A stretch of DNA of 64,000 nt, taken from assembly GCF_000149955.1 (NCBI RefSeq), contig NC_030990.1, forward strand, positions 1,449,021 to 1,513,020. The letters run 5' to 3'. This stretch comes from Fusarium oxysporum f. sp. lycopersici 4287 (taxonomy: Eukaryota > Ascomycota > Sordariomycetes > Hypocreales > Nectriaceae). The translations under genes were made by a program, and so were the position numbers. This document shows, in pieces, positions 1 through 12,881 of the stretch. Numbering within the stretch: the first letter of the stretch is position 1; the number at the start of each line of letters is the position of its first letter. Under the pieces are notes generated by a model. It saw nothing but the letters and a program-made list of their open reading frames with translations. It ran no database searches and had not been told where the DNA came from.

Positions 1-1137
1 TTCGCTTGGGCAACTGACTTCGACCTTGGGGTCACCGAAGTAAGGCGGTTGCTTTCGAGGATCTTTCTGATTCGGGTCGAACAGTTTCTCCAGACCGACG
101 AGCTGTTCCCGGTAGCCTTCAGGGATTCGAACCTTGATTTCAATGGGACCTTGCACATAGCGCACAGGACGGCCAACTCCTTTAGAGAAGAGTCGACACA
201 CCTCCTTGGGTGTCAAGTATTCGTATGCAAGTGCGATGCGCTCTCCGTTCCATTTGCTTGGTCCATCCTTGAAGATCTGCAGGACTGCAGGACCAACATC
301 GTGCTCGGCATCTAACCAGGGTAGCTTGGCGTCAGGATGAAAAGGTGCTTGCCATTTGAACGAGCCGTCCTTTTGAAGATCCATGCAGAAAAGGGGATAC
401 TGAAGGGAGGTGAAATTGTTGTTGTAGATACCAGTGTACACAAAAGTGGCTGGTATTCTCAGTTTGCGCACATACTGCTCGACCTCGTGCTTGGCAGCCC
501 AGAGGGGCAACGAGGGCCATTCGGGGTTGTAAGCACCATGGTCAGGCATGGATGAGTACACGTAGTGTTGGATTCCTGCGCGCTTAGCGGCGTCGGCTAG
601 GGCCTTTCCGATTTGAATCTCGTCGCCGTAAAAAGTTGTATTTATGAAGGCGAGTTGTGCGCCGCGGAACAGACTTGCGATCAAGTCGTAGTTGACGCCG
701 ACACCGGCCAGCGGGCCGTGCTTGGTAACATCACGATTTGCTTCAGAGGGCTGATGTCTTGTGTAGAGCTCGCCAACAAATACGGTAACATTAGGATTCC
801 CCGAAACTTCAGCAGCGACGACACCGTCGAGATTTCTCAACTGAGCGCGCACATGATAACCAACAGCAGTAGCGACGCGAATGAAAGACGCAGCTTGTCG
901 CCCGCTGGCGTTGATGACAGCGATCGTCTTGTCTGGGTTTGACATGAGCCTCTTATAAGGACGGAAGGTTAAAGAATTGTTCCTTGAATTTGCGAGCGGA
1001 GAAGAATCGGAATAAGAAGATCTGGAATGCTTGTGCTGCTTGTAAAAAACAGCAGGTTGAGTTTGAGCCTGGGCCTGGTCGCCGGGTATTCTAATGGGGA
1101 TGCTGGCGGTCATGGACCCGTTTAGTTGAGCGGGCAT
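1..1137 (-). CDS. nmr1: NmrA-type nitrogen metabolite repression regulator (partial, C-terminus beyond window)
   Basis: An uninterrupted frame runs from ATG 1137 to the left window edge (379 residues visible, no stop). The segment INASGRQAASFIRVATAVG at about residues 74-92 matches the NmrA-like dinucleotide-binding Rossmann start, and QHYVYSSMPDH, TFVYTGIYNNNFTS and PWLDAEHDVGPAVLQIFKDG follow as in Aspergillus NmrA. The family binds NAD(P)+ without being an oxidoreductase and inhibits the GATA activator AreA when preferred nitrogen is available. The first ATG after an upstream in-frame stop is 1137; in-frame ATGs at 1113 and 945 are alternatives, the last lying just before the conserved core, so the first 64 residues are a basic, Ser-rich extension. 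No intron is seen. Identity is confident; the missing C-terminus cannot be judged. Confidence 0.93.
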   Translation of the reverse strand, partial: MPAQLNGSMTASIPIRIPGDQAQAQTQPAVFYKQHKHSRSSYSDSSPLANSRNNSLTFRPYKRLMSNPDKTIAVINASGRQAASFIRVATAVGYHVRAQLRNLDGVVAAEVSGNPNVTVFVGELYTRHQPSEANRDVTKHGPLAGVGVNYDLIASLFRGAQLAFINTTFYGDEIQIGKALADAAKRAGIQHYVYSSMPDHGAYNPEWPSLPLWAAKHEVEQYVRKLRIPATFVYTGIYNNNFTSLQYPLFCMDLQKDGSFKWQAPFHPDAKLPWLDAEHDVGPAVLQIFKDGPSKWNGERIALAYEYLTPKEVCRLFSKGVGRPVRYVQGPIEIKVRIPEGYREQLVGLEKLFDPNQKDPRKQPPYFGDPKVEVSCPSE

Positions 1138-4100
1138 GCTATAGCAGTGCGCTGATGCACTCTCTGTGTGAGCGGGAAGAAAAAGAAAATATCACGTCGC
1201 GATCGGAACTTGACTCGAGGGCTGAAGCCACCGGCCACGGAGCGGAGGCAGAAAGGCCTTTATTAGCCGGGTCGGAACAGAGCCACAGCCGGTATTATGT
1301 CGGGGGTGGTCCTCGGAATGCCGGTTTGGGAGGCAAAACAAGATATGACCACCAAGTGAAAGGTAAAGTTGAAAGGTACAGGCGACAGTCTGTACGTAAA
1401 AACTCAAGTGTGGTGGTGGATCAGAGGGTGAGCCAATGCAGGTGCGGAAGCCAAAACCACCAGCAGACAGCAGGGTATTGGTGGTCTGCTCGAAGCTGAG
1501 GAGGGAGAAGTAGGAGATCGTGAGAAAAGTCAAGAAGAGAGAGAAGAGGGGGAGGAAAATATAGAGAAACCCAGACAGGACACAACAAAGCGACTGTCGA
1601 CTAGTAAACTCGAAACCCCAGTAAAAGAAATAAAAAAGAGGTCACGATGCTCCGTCGCGGCGTTGCGCCAGGCCAGGCTTGCGCTCAGCGTGCAGTGCAG
1701 TGTGCGCGCCCCAGTTCCTAGGTGGATTTAAATAGGTAAGGCAATGGTAATCCAACAAACAACCCTGACCCAATGTGCGATTGTGGGTGAAAGTGGAATT
1801 GGAAAAGGTTCTAGCGTGCTGCTTTCAGGGTCCTGTAAGCGACGACGCAGCTTCAAAGGGTGCGGATGCGTAGCGAAGAGAGCCGAGAACTCAGATGACG
1901 AAGTCAGGTTGAGATGGGTTGAGTCGAGAGGATGGTTCGACTTGCAGCTGTAACAAGGGGTTCCGTTGCACCGGTCAAGGTCGATCTCCTGCAAGAGATA
2001 TATGGTCAAGTCGTCGTTCACGAATAGACACGAGAGCCGGGCTCTGTACAAGTATAAGATAGGTCGGCTGCGACTTCGGTCGGTGTGTGTAAGTAGAGCA
2101 GCGTAGCAAACCCAAGCAGGAGCAGAATCTATACCTATGTAAGGTATTCAAATGTAGGTATGGATGGTATGGTAAGGTATGGGTGGTGTCGGTTTATGGC
2201 GTGCGGTTGCAGGTTGATAGCGAGGGGGTGTATGCGACATCACAACCAAGGTGTAGAGATAGCGCCGAGTCCTTGAAACTAACCTCACGCTCACACTCAG
2301 TCGGTGGGTACAGGTATGGATATCACTGAATGAAGCCACACACGAAGGGCCCTCGTGGGTACGATCTGGGGCCGACACCAAAAATATGATGGCGTCGATG
2401 AAGTCCAAAAAGGTTGTAGCTGGAGAGGGCCAAGACAAAAGCTGCAAGTAGCTCGAAAAGAATGAAGGGATCAAGAACAACCTTGACGATGAATGAGGGG
2501 TCTGAGCTAAGCTGGCCACTTATTAACTTGTACTGGAAAATCTACTTTCAACTTTTATTTAAGTATTAGTTCAAGCTTGGCGTCAAGCATACGCTGCAGT
2601 TCAGTTTGTCTGCGTGACGATTAACCGCGTAGCATAAGGCAGCGAATGAAATTGTTTGCCTGCTTTCTTATCATTCATCCTGCGGGTATTTTACTTTGTC
2701 TCATTCAAAGACGGTTCCTGATTTGGCGGGGTATCGCAATAACAGCAACACTCAAGAGCTTACACAAATAGGGTGTCAGGGCTGATGACTATGCGTGCAG
2801 AAGCGCAGTAGAACAGCATGGAAAGAATGGGGAAATGGGGAACAAGATTCAAGATTGCGGGTTGGAAACTGGGGATGGATGCTCGCCAACTTGGCTTGTT
2901 CGATAATAGAAAACTAGAGGAAGCAAGAGGATAGAGGGGGAGCACCAAGCGATAACGAAGACCGGATTCATCGTCACAATGGGAAAGTAAAGTGACCAGA
3001 AGTTCCATAACCACACCCGGACCGGCAAGCAGAGACCGACTCGACCGACTGATAAGAGAATTGAAAAGAAACGCCATCTTTAATTCAACGTCACTACAGA
3101 AGTACCCTGCACTATCAAGGTACCTTTGTTGATGGTTCGACTCAAGCCAAGACACAGGTATCGTGGCATGATAGGAGTACATTAACAGTTGCCCTTTTTG
3201 TCCATTAGGATTTCGGTCAGCAAGTCACCTGTCTCGCCTTGCCTCTCCTCTAACCTTCTTGAACCTAGACGGAACCACTCCGAGTCTTCTTATCAGTACT
3301 TCCACCAAGTACCTTTCCGGATGAAACGGGTTTAACTCTTGACCGTCCTTTTAAATGAAGAGATTTTCCTCACTTACTCAGGACAGGGCAAGATACGAAA
3401 GATAAAGAGACCTGATGTTGCCTTTTCGACCCCAGGTGACGCCTACAGGCGCCCCTGCACCAGGGCTGCATTCCCATGGGTGTTGGAAGTAGTTGTTCGG
3501 TGGGCCATTTACAAACGTCAAAACAGACCACCCAAGTACAGGTTACCTTACCCTCATGATGATGATGGAAATAATGGTTTCCGGGGAATTCAGAGGCGTT
3601 ACGTTAACTCACCACCCAATATGAAAGCTGGAGCCAATGCCAGACGCGCACGGCAACAGGGTCACCAAGGGTAAAAAAATTCAAATCGGCCGGCTACGCC
3701 TTGAAAAAGCTTCTGGAGCCGTCAAGGTGGATAGAGGATCGGCCAAGATGGTCAAGCTTGGACCAATCGGGGCAAAAATTGATTGCTCGTGGTATGAGCC
3801 TCCTTGTTTCCAGGTTATCACTATCAATCTTACACCACGAGCTGACCTCTCGAGAGCCTGCTGGATGTCGTTAGAAGGCGAAGGTTTGGACGCAATACCA
3901 CCGAAACTCGTGTTCCCATTTGCCCCTCCAGCAACGCCATCGAAGGCCTCATTTCACTCACATCTGGCTGTGAAAAAGCTCATCTTCTTCTCGGTCTCCC
4001 ACTTCGTGCTTGTTAAAAACTTCAAAGAAGACCCTCTCTTCGACTAAAACCAGCACAGATTGAAAGTCCGGGGATGGCCAATCACACCGAGATTAGTCCA

Positions 4101-7100
4101 AGCTTGTCTCTGAATCGGCGATCCAGGCCGCTGGGCTTATCGCCCAGAACTCACTGATGTATTGCTATCTCCAGGTCGGTGTCTCGGAGTCAACTGACAT
4201 GGAAGCTTATTTAGCGCCCCATGTTTGTATCAGCCATGAAGTCAGCCTACTGTCGGATAGGTGTAGGTTAATATTTCCCTGCATAATAAGTGAGTTGGAG
4301 ATTCGACTCGTGAGCGGCCGATCTGGGTAACATCTCGGCAGCTCTTGCATATCTGTCGTCGAGTTGAATTGTCATTTTAACCATGATGATGGTGTTGGTG
4401 TCCAACAAGGAATTCCAGGTCCAGGTCCAACAACCAGACAAATGCAGTGCCACCCATGTCATGACATGAGAGACAATTTGACAAACGACGGGGATGCTCC
4501 AGGTTCCAGATTGCGGAATCGGCCATACCCCAACACCATCATTCGCCAATAGGCGCCGGTCCTCATTCCCATTACATAGCTTTTACTCGATTCCATCTAC
4601 AATGTTGTTGTCGGGACATATAGATAGAGAATTAGAGTAATTTGCTTTCTCCTGTTCGGTTCATGTTAGCCTGATGAATGTATCACAAGACCACGGCTGG
4701 TCCGTCCCTTGATATTGACCTGGTCTAGTACCTGTTTGCTAAATCAACCCCTCATTACCACCTAACAGTACGGCGCACATTAAGCAGACAAGACCATCAT
4801 GGAATTGACCTCTCCATTTTTGGCCTCTGCGGCGCAGTGATTCCCCCACGATTGGCACGTATGGCGCGATACTACCTCCTCCACACTATCATCAACCCAA
4901 TATCAGGTCGGAGAGGGGAGCCGATGTCTCATGTACCTCATCACTCCTCACTTCTCCTCATTTCATGATGGTGACTGCATTGCAGCCGAGGCATACTGGC
5001 ATGAGTTGGTCGGAGAGGAGGATGGTCTAACTCATGATCTCTGTCTGGGCACGGAATACACAAGACAGTTATAGGTTGCCGCACGAGCTGAAGCATCAGG
5101 CTTGCATATTGGACAGGTCAGTTGCACTGACTTCAGCTTTGTCGCCGACATGCCGAACTTTGATAGGGCAGGCGCTTATTAGTTATCAGTCCCAGAAATA
5201 TTACCCGTAAATGGCAGTTGTTTTTCACTTCAGAATACACCTATCTAATCTATTGACTTACAGACGTTCCCTCAATTTCTCAACCTCTTCTCTACCCTTC
5301 TTCCACCTTCACCATCATGAACGATCAAACCACAATGTTACCAACCATTGCCAAGCCCATTAAAACCACCCTGAGGCTCTGCCCGTGATCAACCTTATTA
5401 GAGTGTTAATCAATCTAAGCGGGCAGCCGGCCGTACCAACCAGCAGAGGAACAGTATACCGGTACTACTGGGAGGTCAACAAACGATCCATGACTTTACC
5501 TGCCCTCTACGAACGAAACAGATCTTCGCATCCCCGCGGGAGCGAACCGACTAGGAACGCACGCTCCCGCTACTAAATTGAGGTCCGGGTCCAGGTCCAT
5601 GATCCAGGTCTTGGTCTCTTTCTCCTTTGGAGCTGGAGACCCAGTTGGCCGGCGGCCAGATATTTGGTGGTATTCAACCCCAAAAAGACAAAGACCAGGG
5701 CAGAAAGCTGCCCACGATAGAAGTGGAGGTGGTTGAAGAAGTGCCGAAGTAGCGTTCAAATTAGGTAAAAGTATCCATGCAGTACCACGACTCTCCAGTC
5801 AAAATTTTTCAACCCGAATCCATTTCTCATCGACTTGACAACACGTCCAACATCAAGCTGCCTATTTGTTCGTGCAACTGATAGCGGCGTCGTGGGATGG
5901 CGATGAAGCCCTTGTTGGTCACCAGACTCGCAAACGAAATGAAATGAAACGAAACGATTCTATGCTATACCTGTTGAGAGTTCTCCATCGTGGCGGATGG
6001 CTTCCCCTAGTGTGCGGTACTGTCATGGTTATTACTATGGCGGAAGCATTGTTGACTTGATCTTATAGTGGACTGTGCAGTTTCTTAATAGATTGGATGC
6101 TTGAAGGCATTTTCAGAATTCCTTAGGGTATTTTTACTTTATTCAATACAAATCACTGATGTTTTTCATTACGAACCAGTCTAGAAGACGGTCGAAACAG
6201 TCCATCGCTGGGACTTCACGCTGCCAACAATGATTGATGTTGCTCTTGTGCAACTTTGATTTGCATGAATACCTTTTGGTCCTCCAGGGTTAATCGGCTC
6301 AGGGGTGGTTTGCCGGTCACCTGCTCAATACACGGCGTACGGACCCGGGCGTCATGCTCTAGAACCGTGGTTTTGTTCTAGAAGGTTCAGATTGCGAATT
6401 GGCGGTCTATCAAACGCAATCACACGACCTGATCAATAGATATTACTTTCAATATTGGATTGCACTGCAAGCCGACATTCTCAAACGTACAATATACTTC
6501 GGCCGGAGTTCCGTGCTGTTTATATGGTGTTGTGCAAGTGTATGTTGTGTCGACGGATGGGATCCCGACGCCGCAACTGATATGACCATCTCCGCGGAGC
6601 ATACGACGCCACTAATTTTATCAACCAATTCCCCGGATCGACGTCATACATCCCTGTAATCACCATGATCCTTTGGATTGGGTTCAGTTGTTATCATATC
6701 GTGTATTGACATGCTTATCGGTGGGTGTTTCAAGGCGAACACGTCAGCCATTTCGCAATATTGGTGATACTGTCACAATGATGATCTTGTGCCGACTGTT
6801 CAATCACCAAATACTGCGGCAATATTGCCTGTTGGCAAAAAGAAGAAACAAAGGTCAAGCGTGAGAAGCCTGAATCCTCTCCCACTTCGAATTATATGTT
6901 CCCTGATATGAGCTTCATCCAGATCATCAACATCTAAATGCTCTGCGGGGATTGCTAGCTAGTTCCCCGGATCTTGTTTCCCCAGAAAGCGGACCTAGCT
7001 CGGAATGTTGTGTATGCATTGCATGGCCCGATGGTTGTAACGGTTCGTGAGGGCCACACCACCCTTTCGTTTGTCGAAGCGGTGACATATCCCGAGGACA

Positions 7101-7271
7101 ATCTGTCTCAAACGTTATCAGCATTCTCACCTTGCTATCTGACTCAACAAGTTGTCAACAAGAGATACGATAAGCTGTCGTGGTCAAATCCTGGTTTCAG
7201 ATTGGCAATATGATCGACTCTACGGATAGTATAACCATAACTACACTTCTAAAGATGTTGATTGATCATCC
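1138..7271. other. 6.1 kb with no recognisable gene (nmr1 upstream region onward)
   Basis: Only short open frames without recognisable domains occur on either strand; the longest is about 140 codons at 2760-3182 (-). The part next to nmr1 probably holds its promoter and a long leader: three HGATAR sites lie at 2057-2062, 2215-2220 and 2257-2262. No transposon open frame, terminal inverted repeat, tRNA or long tandem array was seen. A non-coding RNA or decayed element cannot be excluded by eye. Confidence 0.6.
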
Positions 7272-9823
7272 TCAAGTGGATTCAGGATGATCTGGAATCC
7301 AGATTCCTGAACCCATGATATCCATTTGTTCCAAAGGTGGTGCCCTCTCTATCCACGTCTGACCAGTGTCCTCGTTGCGTCCAGCATCATGACTGTGAGC
7401 CAGCGATATGTCGAGGTAACGCTGCCGAGATTGTTAGTTTGCCAAATGCACAGCTTTCATGGATAACGACCACGACGCAACTTACCCAGTCCATGTTGCT
7501 AGCTGCAGTATCCATCCAAGCCGGATCAAACTGAAGACCTTCCGTTCCCATATTCGTAAAGTTCATGCTAGTTCCTGCATCTCCTGCCAGATTAAGATCC
7601 AGGGGTGTCTGGTCTGATGTAGATCCCGTTGATGAGCCTATCCTTGTCAGTATATCTCTTATCTATCGTATTTTCTCGGGACGTCTTACCCAACCCCAGA
7701 GTCGATAGCAGTGCCGGATCACCTCCGATCGACCCCAGTGTGCTAGGGTCTACAGATGGAGCCCCAAGCGAAGAGTATTCCTTATCACCATTAACACTGG
7801 GAACAGCTTGCTCAAGGGCATTCGCCGGCTCTTCGACTGGAGCTCCGAGCTTGGCCAACATTGTAGCCAGTGTATCTGCTGTCTTCTTGACTTCCACTGC
7901 GTCTCGTGACACATCTGCCCAGATGAGCCAAGACCTCTTGATCATGCAAATTAGTTCGTCTTTAGTCGGCGTTGGTGCAGTCTGCGACATCCAGTCATAG
8001 TCACTTCCAACCTCTGAGTAATTTTCGTTCTTGACGACGAGGTAAAGCACCATTGCGGCCATGAGAAAGTCATGAACCGCGAGGGACGAGACAAACCAAC
8101 CATGCTGGCTCAATACGTGACCTGGCTTGCAAGCTTCCCAAATAATGTGTTGGTAATTGAGCAGCGACAAAGCACCCTCCAGACATTGCCTGCGTGAGTA
8201 ATCATGCTCACGTTGCGGTATTGCCTCTGCGAGATACCGACGATGCAATACAATACGGCATTTGTTGTATAGAGCTGTCAACCCGAAACGTTGGATGAGC
8301 AGAACGGGCGGATCACCAACACACTCATCTAGTGGCCGTACCATCATGAAAGATGGGACACTCTTCCAGGTCTCGTGCAGCAAGTTGTCGAGCTTGGCGA
8401 CCTCAGCATAACTTGGCGGTGTCAGGGCATGAGCTTGTCTCGCGATCTGTCCAAACACCCGAAGAATCTGTGTCTTATGGATTGGATATGTCATGGAGGT
8501 CCAGTCTGTAGGTGGTCGACTAAGAGGCAATTCCGTCGAGTCTTCGTCAAAGTCATGGTCGTCTAGATTTCGTGGTACTGCAGTATCAGTTTCTATACCT
8601 TGTAGCATGCTCGGGAGGCCCATGTGGAAAGAAACGAGAAGTTCGACTTGAATAGCCATGTTCCACATGCGCCTCCGCATCTCACCCTCATAAGGTGAGA
8701 TGTTCGCCAGTTTGCTTGGGTCTCTATGGAGACCCATCTTGAGCATCAGACGGATACACACGCCTGAGAGTACGTAGCAGTTCATTTGAGCTGCACGATT
8801 AAAGAGGAAAGATGACTCGACGTAGAGCAAGAACGCTGGGAGCGTCGCCGAAGATGGTTGTGTGTATTTGCCCCAGACGAGAGCCCATCCAGCACAGGCC
8901 TTGTAGTGACGGATCCTGTCCTGAGCTGGGAGAGGAGAGTCACCCTCGAGCTCACTCGAGTTGATAAAGTTATTGAAAAAGACGCCAAGGCTGAGCATCA
9001 TGAATAATTGCGCTATCCAATGCAATGATGCTTCGTTAGGGTCTTGCCAGAACTTAGAATACTGCCTGGTAAAAACTGGCCGGTGAACAATATCTGGCAA
9101 TTGTTAGTAAAAGCACTGGGTGTTTAGCGGGACATACTAACGTTGCGAAGGACTCATCGATGCAAAGTAACGCGAAAGAAGTCTGTCTGCGACCTTTCTC
9201 TCCGGTAGGCGACTTAGCAGCTCCTCTCGGTTCCTTGGTCCAGCTCTTGTGTTCAACATGACTTCTGTGGGATCAATCTCATCGTCTAGGATTTGATCCT
9301 CACCCGCTTCTTCAGGCTGCTCAAAGTAGTCTTTCAAGTCCTCAATCTAACTCACTGTTAGCCTCAGCTCCATATGCTCATCGCAGACTCCTATATGAAT
9401 ACGTACATCTTCCAGCATCGCCATACAATGCGTTGCGCCCACGTAGGTTGCCCCTTTCTCGCTGTGTACGACATGGCCTTGGACGTCCGGTCCTGTAGCA
9501 GTACCGTTCGCCAATCCTGCCCCGGCTCCAGCACTTGCATGGGTTCCTGGGGCTGTACCTTCAGAGTCCATCATCTCCCGCACCATACCCTCGAGACGCT
9601 TCAAACGTGCGGACATGCCTTTGGCAGGCCGTTTCCGTTCAGGTTTTGGGGCATAGGCACACTGAGATGCGCGTCCCTTTTTGGAGCATTGCCCACATGG
9701 TTGCTCTCTATCACATTTCAACTTTGAGTTGCGGCATGGTGCGCATGAAAGAAGAACGCGTGAGCGCTTCTGGCGGGCTTCAGATGTTGATGACTGATCA
9801 TTATCATTTGGGCTGGAATCCAT
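7272..9823 (-). CDS. Zn(II)2Cys6 fungal transcription factor
   Basis: Five exons give about 775 residues: 9823-9407, 9346-9142, 9093-7690, 7637-7486 and 7421-7272, with introns of 48-64 bp and consistent phases. The N-terminus carries a binuclear zinc cluster, C27-x2-C30-x6-C37-x5-C43-x2-C46-x8-C55, followed by a basic linker and a short predicted coiled coil (MSARLKRLEGMVREMM). The middle is a fungal-specific transcription factor homology region (HRDPSKL, EGEMRRRMWN). The C-terminal 100 residues are acidic and Asn/Asp/Trp-rich and reached only through the last two introns (DPAWMDTAASNMDW across the final junction), a plausible activation domain. The start is the ATG before DSSPNDND; an upstream exon is possible. 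Target genes cannot be named, and no neighbouring gene cluster points to a pathway. Confidence 0.85.
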
Positions 9824-10373
9824 CTGCGTCAGATAATGCGCTGGTGTGAGAGGTATCCGAAGGTCGAGGAATGATTCTATTGTCTGCAATACTAGACAGT
9901 GGGTAGTACTGACTTAATGTAAATCGTTTTTGACGGTTTGATACAGAGGTTTGAAAGTGAGTGTGTATCTTAAGATGTATGTCAGACGCAAATACATAGT
10001 GAGGTACTGATGAACACCCAATCACATGTCACTACAGGATTCATGGCCACTTATATCCGGGGTACACTGGGTGAGTTCAACAACGGTCGTTGGGCTAAGT
10101 GAGTTATATACTCAACTAAACCGACTTCGAAACAAAAGAGACACGGCCTAAGTGAACACTAGACATCTAATTGAATAGGTAGCTTGCCAATATACTATGA
10201 ATGAGGGTGAATATACGTTGAATTTTGTGCCTAGCTACCCTAGAACATCGCATAACAACCCTGTCAAATAGTAACCAGGCTCAACGACATTAGTACTGGC
10301 CAGAACCCAGCTATGCGATGCGTCGTAAACTCGTAAATGCAAATTCCCCATTCCCAAACAACAAAAAGAACAC
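9824..10373. other. Intergenic, nothing recognised
   Basis: About 550 bp between the 5' end of the Zn2Cys6 gene and the 3' end of FCF1, both on the minus strand. It should contain the promoter of the zinc-cluster gene. No coding or structural RNA signal was seen. Confidence 0.5.
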
Positions 10374-11153
10374 CTAGGAGTCAGGCGCACCTGGCAACCT
10401 CTCTATCACGTACTTGGCCCTCGCCACACTCATGATTGGCACACCAGGAATCTTTCGTAGCCGTTGCTTGAGTGCCTTATCATTTGTACCCACGATATAG
10501 ATCCTGGATTTCTGCACCCTGTCTACTAAACAATCGTCTGCATAGGTGCCCTTGTGGTCGCATTCAAGCCGTGTCCATCGTTCGTCTCTTGCAACCCTTA
10601 GGGCCAGTCGATACTTGGGTCCGAGCTTCTCAAGTTCGCTCATCTAAGAGTGGAAACACCTGTTAGTCACGGTACAAAGGGTTCAAGCTTGGAGCTGGAG
10701 GCTTACCACACAGGATGTGATGATAGGGTTACACTTCGCATAGAGGCAGTCCATCATGGAGTCGAGAAGAGAGAGCTTTCGCTGAACCGAGTGACTGAGA
10801 AAGTTGGTATCTACGAGAACGTTGTAGGGAGGAACGAGAGCTGTGTTGTGTTGAAAGAACATGTTGCTGGGCATCTGAGGCGCTTCTCGGATAAGCTCGC
10901 CGTTGATGGTCTTCTTTTCCTTCTCCTTCTGAGCGAGCTCAGCCTTGAGTTTGTTTTCCTTTAGTCTGGCATCGCGACGACCGATAACTCGTTTCACCTG
11001 TTGCGTATTATGGTCAGCATTTGAAGTGCTTTTGACGTTTGCGCGCCCCATCTTCATCGTCGTGGATATGTTGAAATTTGGGCAACTTTTGCGCTGCTTA
11101 TCGATAAGGATGCATACCTCTGCGAATTTGCGAGTCTTTTTCTGAACACCCAT
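10374..11153 (-). CDS. FCF1: Fcf1/Utp24, PIN-domain rRNA-processing protein of the SSU processome
   Basis: Three exons, 11153-11118, 10997-10707 and 10643-10374, encode 198 residues, the usual family length. The start MGVQKKTRKFAEVKR is the conserved Fcf1 N-terminus, formed across the first intron. The PIN nuclease acidic residues are visible: D75 in VLVDTNFL, D145/D146 in KGTYADDCLV and D164 in VGTNDKALKQ. The KIPGVPIM signature and the short basic end follow. Fcf1 is the endonuclease assigned to pre-18S rRNA cleavage (sites A1/A2) in the nucleolus. The gene is divergently arranged with RFC4, with 347 bp between start codons. All acidic residues are present, so it should be active. Confidence 0.96.
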
Positions 11154-11500
11154 GGCTGCTTGATATTGTGTGAAGCTTGGGAATTGAAGTTGCTGTTGTT
11201 TCCGTGGTTTTGCAGTGGTATTGTCGTCGTGGATCGTCCAGAAGCTGTGGATTCAAGGTATCGTTGGTGATATCTCTGCTGTTTGACAGACTCAAAAAAG
11301 TTATCGCACTGACAAGATTTTGCCATAGAAAGTTAGAAAGCGGTGGCGGGAGTGGGGCACTACCTTGGCTCCAGGTTCCGGCGCACAGACCATTCACTCG
11401 ACGCGTCTCTATTCTCTCAGTCGCGTAGAGTGATTGATTGACATACCATTTCAGGCTTCACTTGTAGGATCAACGATTTCACCGCAACAGCATACCCAAA
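11154..11500. promoter_or_regulatory. Shared divergent promoter region FCF1 / RFC4
   Basis: The 347 bp between the start codons of FCF1 (-) and RFC4 (+) must contain both promoters and 5' leaders. No canonical TATA box was seen. Co-regulation is an inference from arrangement only. Confidence 0.55.
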
Positions 11501-12660
11501 ATGTCTTCCCAAAAACCCGAAGAGCGTGGCGAATCGTCGAACTCTGCCGCAAAGGCGGCCCTCAAAGCTTCTTCCAATGGAACCACAAATTATGAGCTTC
11601 CCTGGTATGCCCTTTATGCCCATTGAAGAATTGCTCACTGATTGTTCCTAGGGTGGAAAAGTATCGACCAGTGTTCCTTGACGATGTCGTCGGCAACACA
11701 GAAACGATTGAAAGACTAAAGATCATTGCTAGAGAAGGCAACATGCCCCATGTAATCATCTCGGGTATGCCTGGTATTGGAAAGACCACCAGTGTTCTAT
11801 GTCTGGCCCGGCAACTCTTAGGTGAATCGTACAAAGAAGCGGTCTTGGAGCTCAATGCCAGTGACGAGCGAGGTACTTGGATCCCCTTATTTGAATGAAT
11901 GAATTCACTGACACACCTAGGTATCGATGTTGTCCGAAACAGAATCAAGGGCTTTGCCCAAAAGAAGGTCACTCTACCTGCAGGGCGCCATAAACTTGTT
12001 ATCCTCGATGAAGCCGACAGCATGACTTCGGGTGCTCAGCAAGCCCTTAGACGAACTATGGAGATCTACTCCAACACTACACGATTCGCTTTTGCCTGCA
12101 ACCAGTCCAACAAGATCATCGAACCCCTCCAATCACGATGCGCCATCCTACGATACGCCAAGTTAACAGACGCTCAAGTCGTAAAGCGACTCATGCAAAT
12201 TATTGAGGCGGAAAAGGTCGAATACAGTGATGATGGACTTGCAGCCTTGGTTTTCAGCGCCGAGGGAGATATGCGACAAGCCATCAACAACCTTCAATCT
12301 ACCTTTGCCGGTTTTGGCTTCGTCTCGGGAGACAATGTCTTCAAGGTTGTTGACTCGCCTCATCCAATCAAGGTGCAGGCGATGCTAAAGGCTTGCTATG
12401 AAGGCAATGTTGATTCCGCACTGGAAACACTCCGAGAACTTTGGGATCTAGGTTATTCAAGCCACGACATTATCAGCACTATGTTCAAGGTTACGAAAAC
12501 AATCCCTACGTTGAGCGAACATGCAAAGCTGGAGTTTATCAAAGAGATTGGCTTTACACATATGAAGGTTCTTGAAGGTGTGCAGACACTACTCCAGCTC
12601 AGCGGATGCGTCGTTCGGCTATGCAAAATCAACATGGATCCTAAGCGATTTCGGGTATAG
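11501..12660 (+). CDS. RFC4: Replication factor C clamp-loader small subunit (Rfc4 type; RFC2 in human)
   Basis: Three exons, 11501-11604, 11652-11872 and 11921-12660, give 354 residues. The protein opens with the RFC box II motif PWVEKYRP, then Walker A GMPGIGKT (residues 73-80), Walker B LDEAD (137-141), the RFC-specific NASDERG, and the SRC arginine-finger motif in LQSRCAI (about 180-182). The C-terminal clamp-loader collar domain follows. RFC opens and loads the PCNA ring at primer-template junctions in the nucleus. The two 46-48 bp introns lie at W|VEKYRP and DERG|IDVV. All ATPase motifs are intact. The choice of Rfc4 over the other small subunits rests on overall sequence impression; the RFC family call itself is certain. 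Confidence 0.93.
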
Positions 12661-12881
12661 AATATGGAGATGAATCTAGGCATGGGTGCATCATTGGCGT
12701 TGGAGTTGGTATTCGACTGAGAAAGCGAAGGAAAGATGCTAAAGCAATGTGATTTACACAGACGACTCCATGGTCATCTCTAATGTGACATATGTACGCC
12801 GTTATACCCCAAGAAGTTACAGTCAAGACTTTTCAGTGAGAGATTGAGATCATAGGGACTCTGTTTCCGCGCCAGAGGCGA

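Noticed and set aside
2760..3182. 140-codon frame on the minus strand in the gene-free tract
   Set aside because: No domain, low-complexity Ser/Leu composition, no plausible intron-joined partner.
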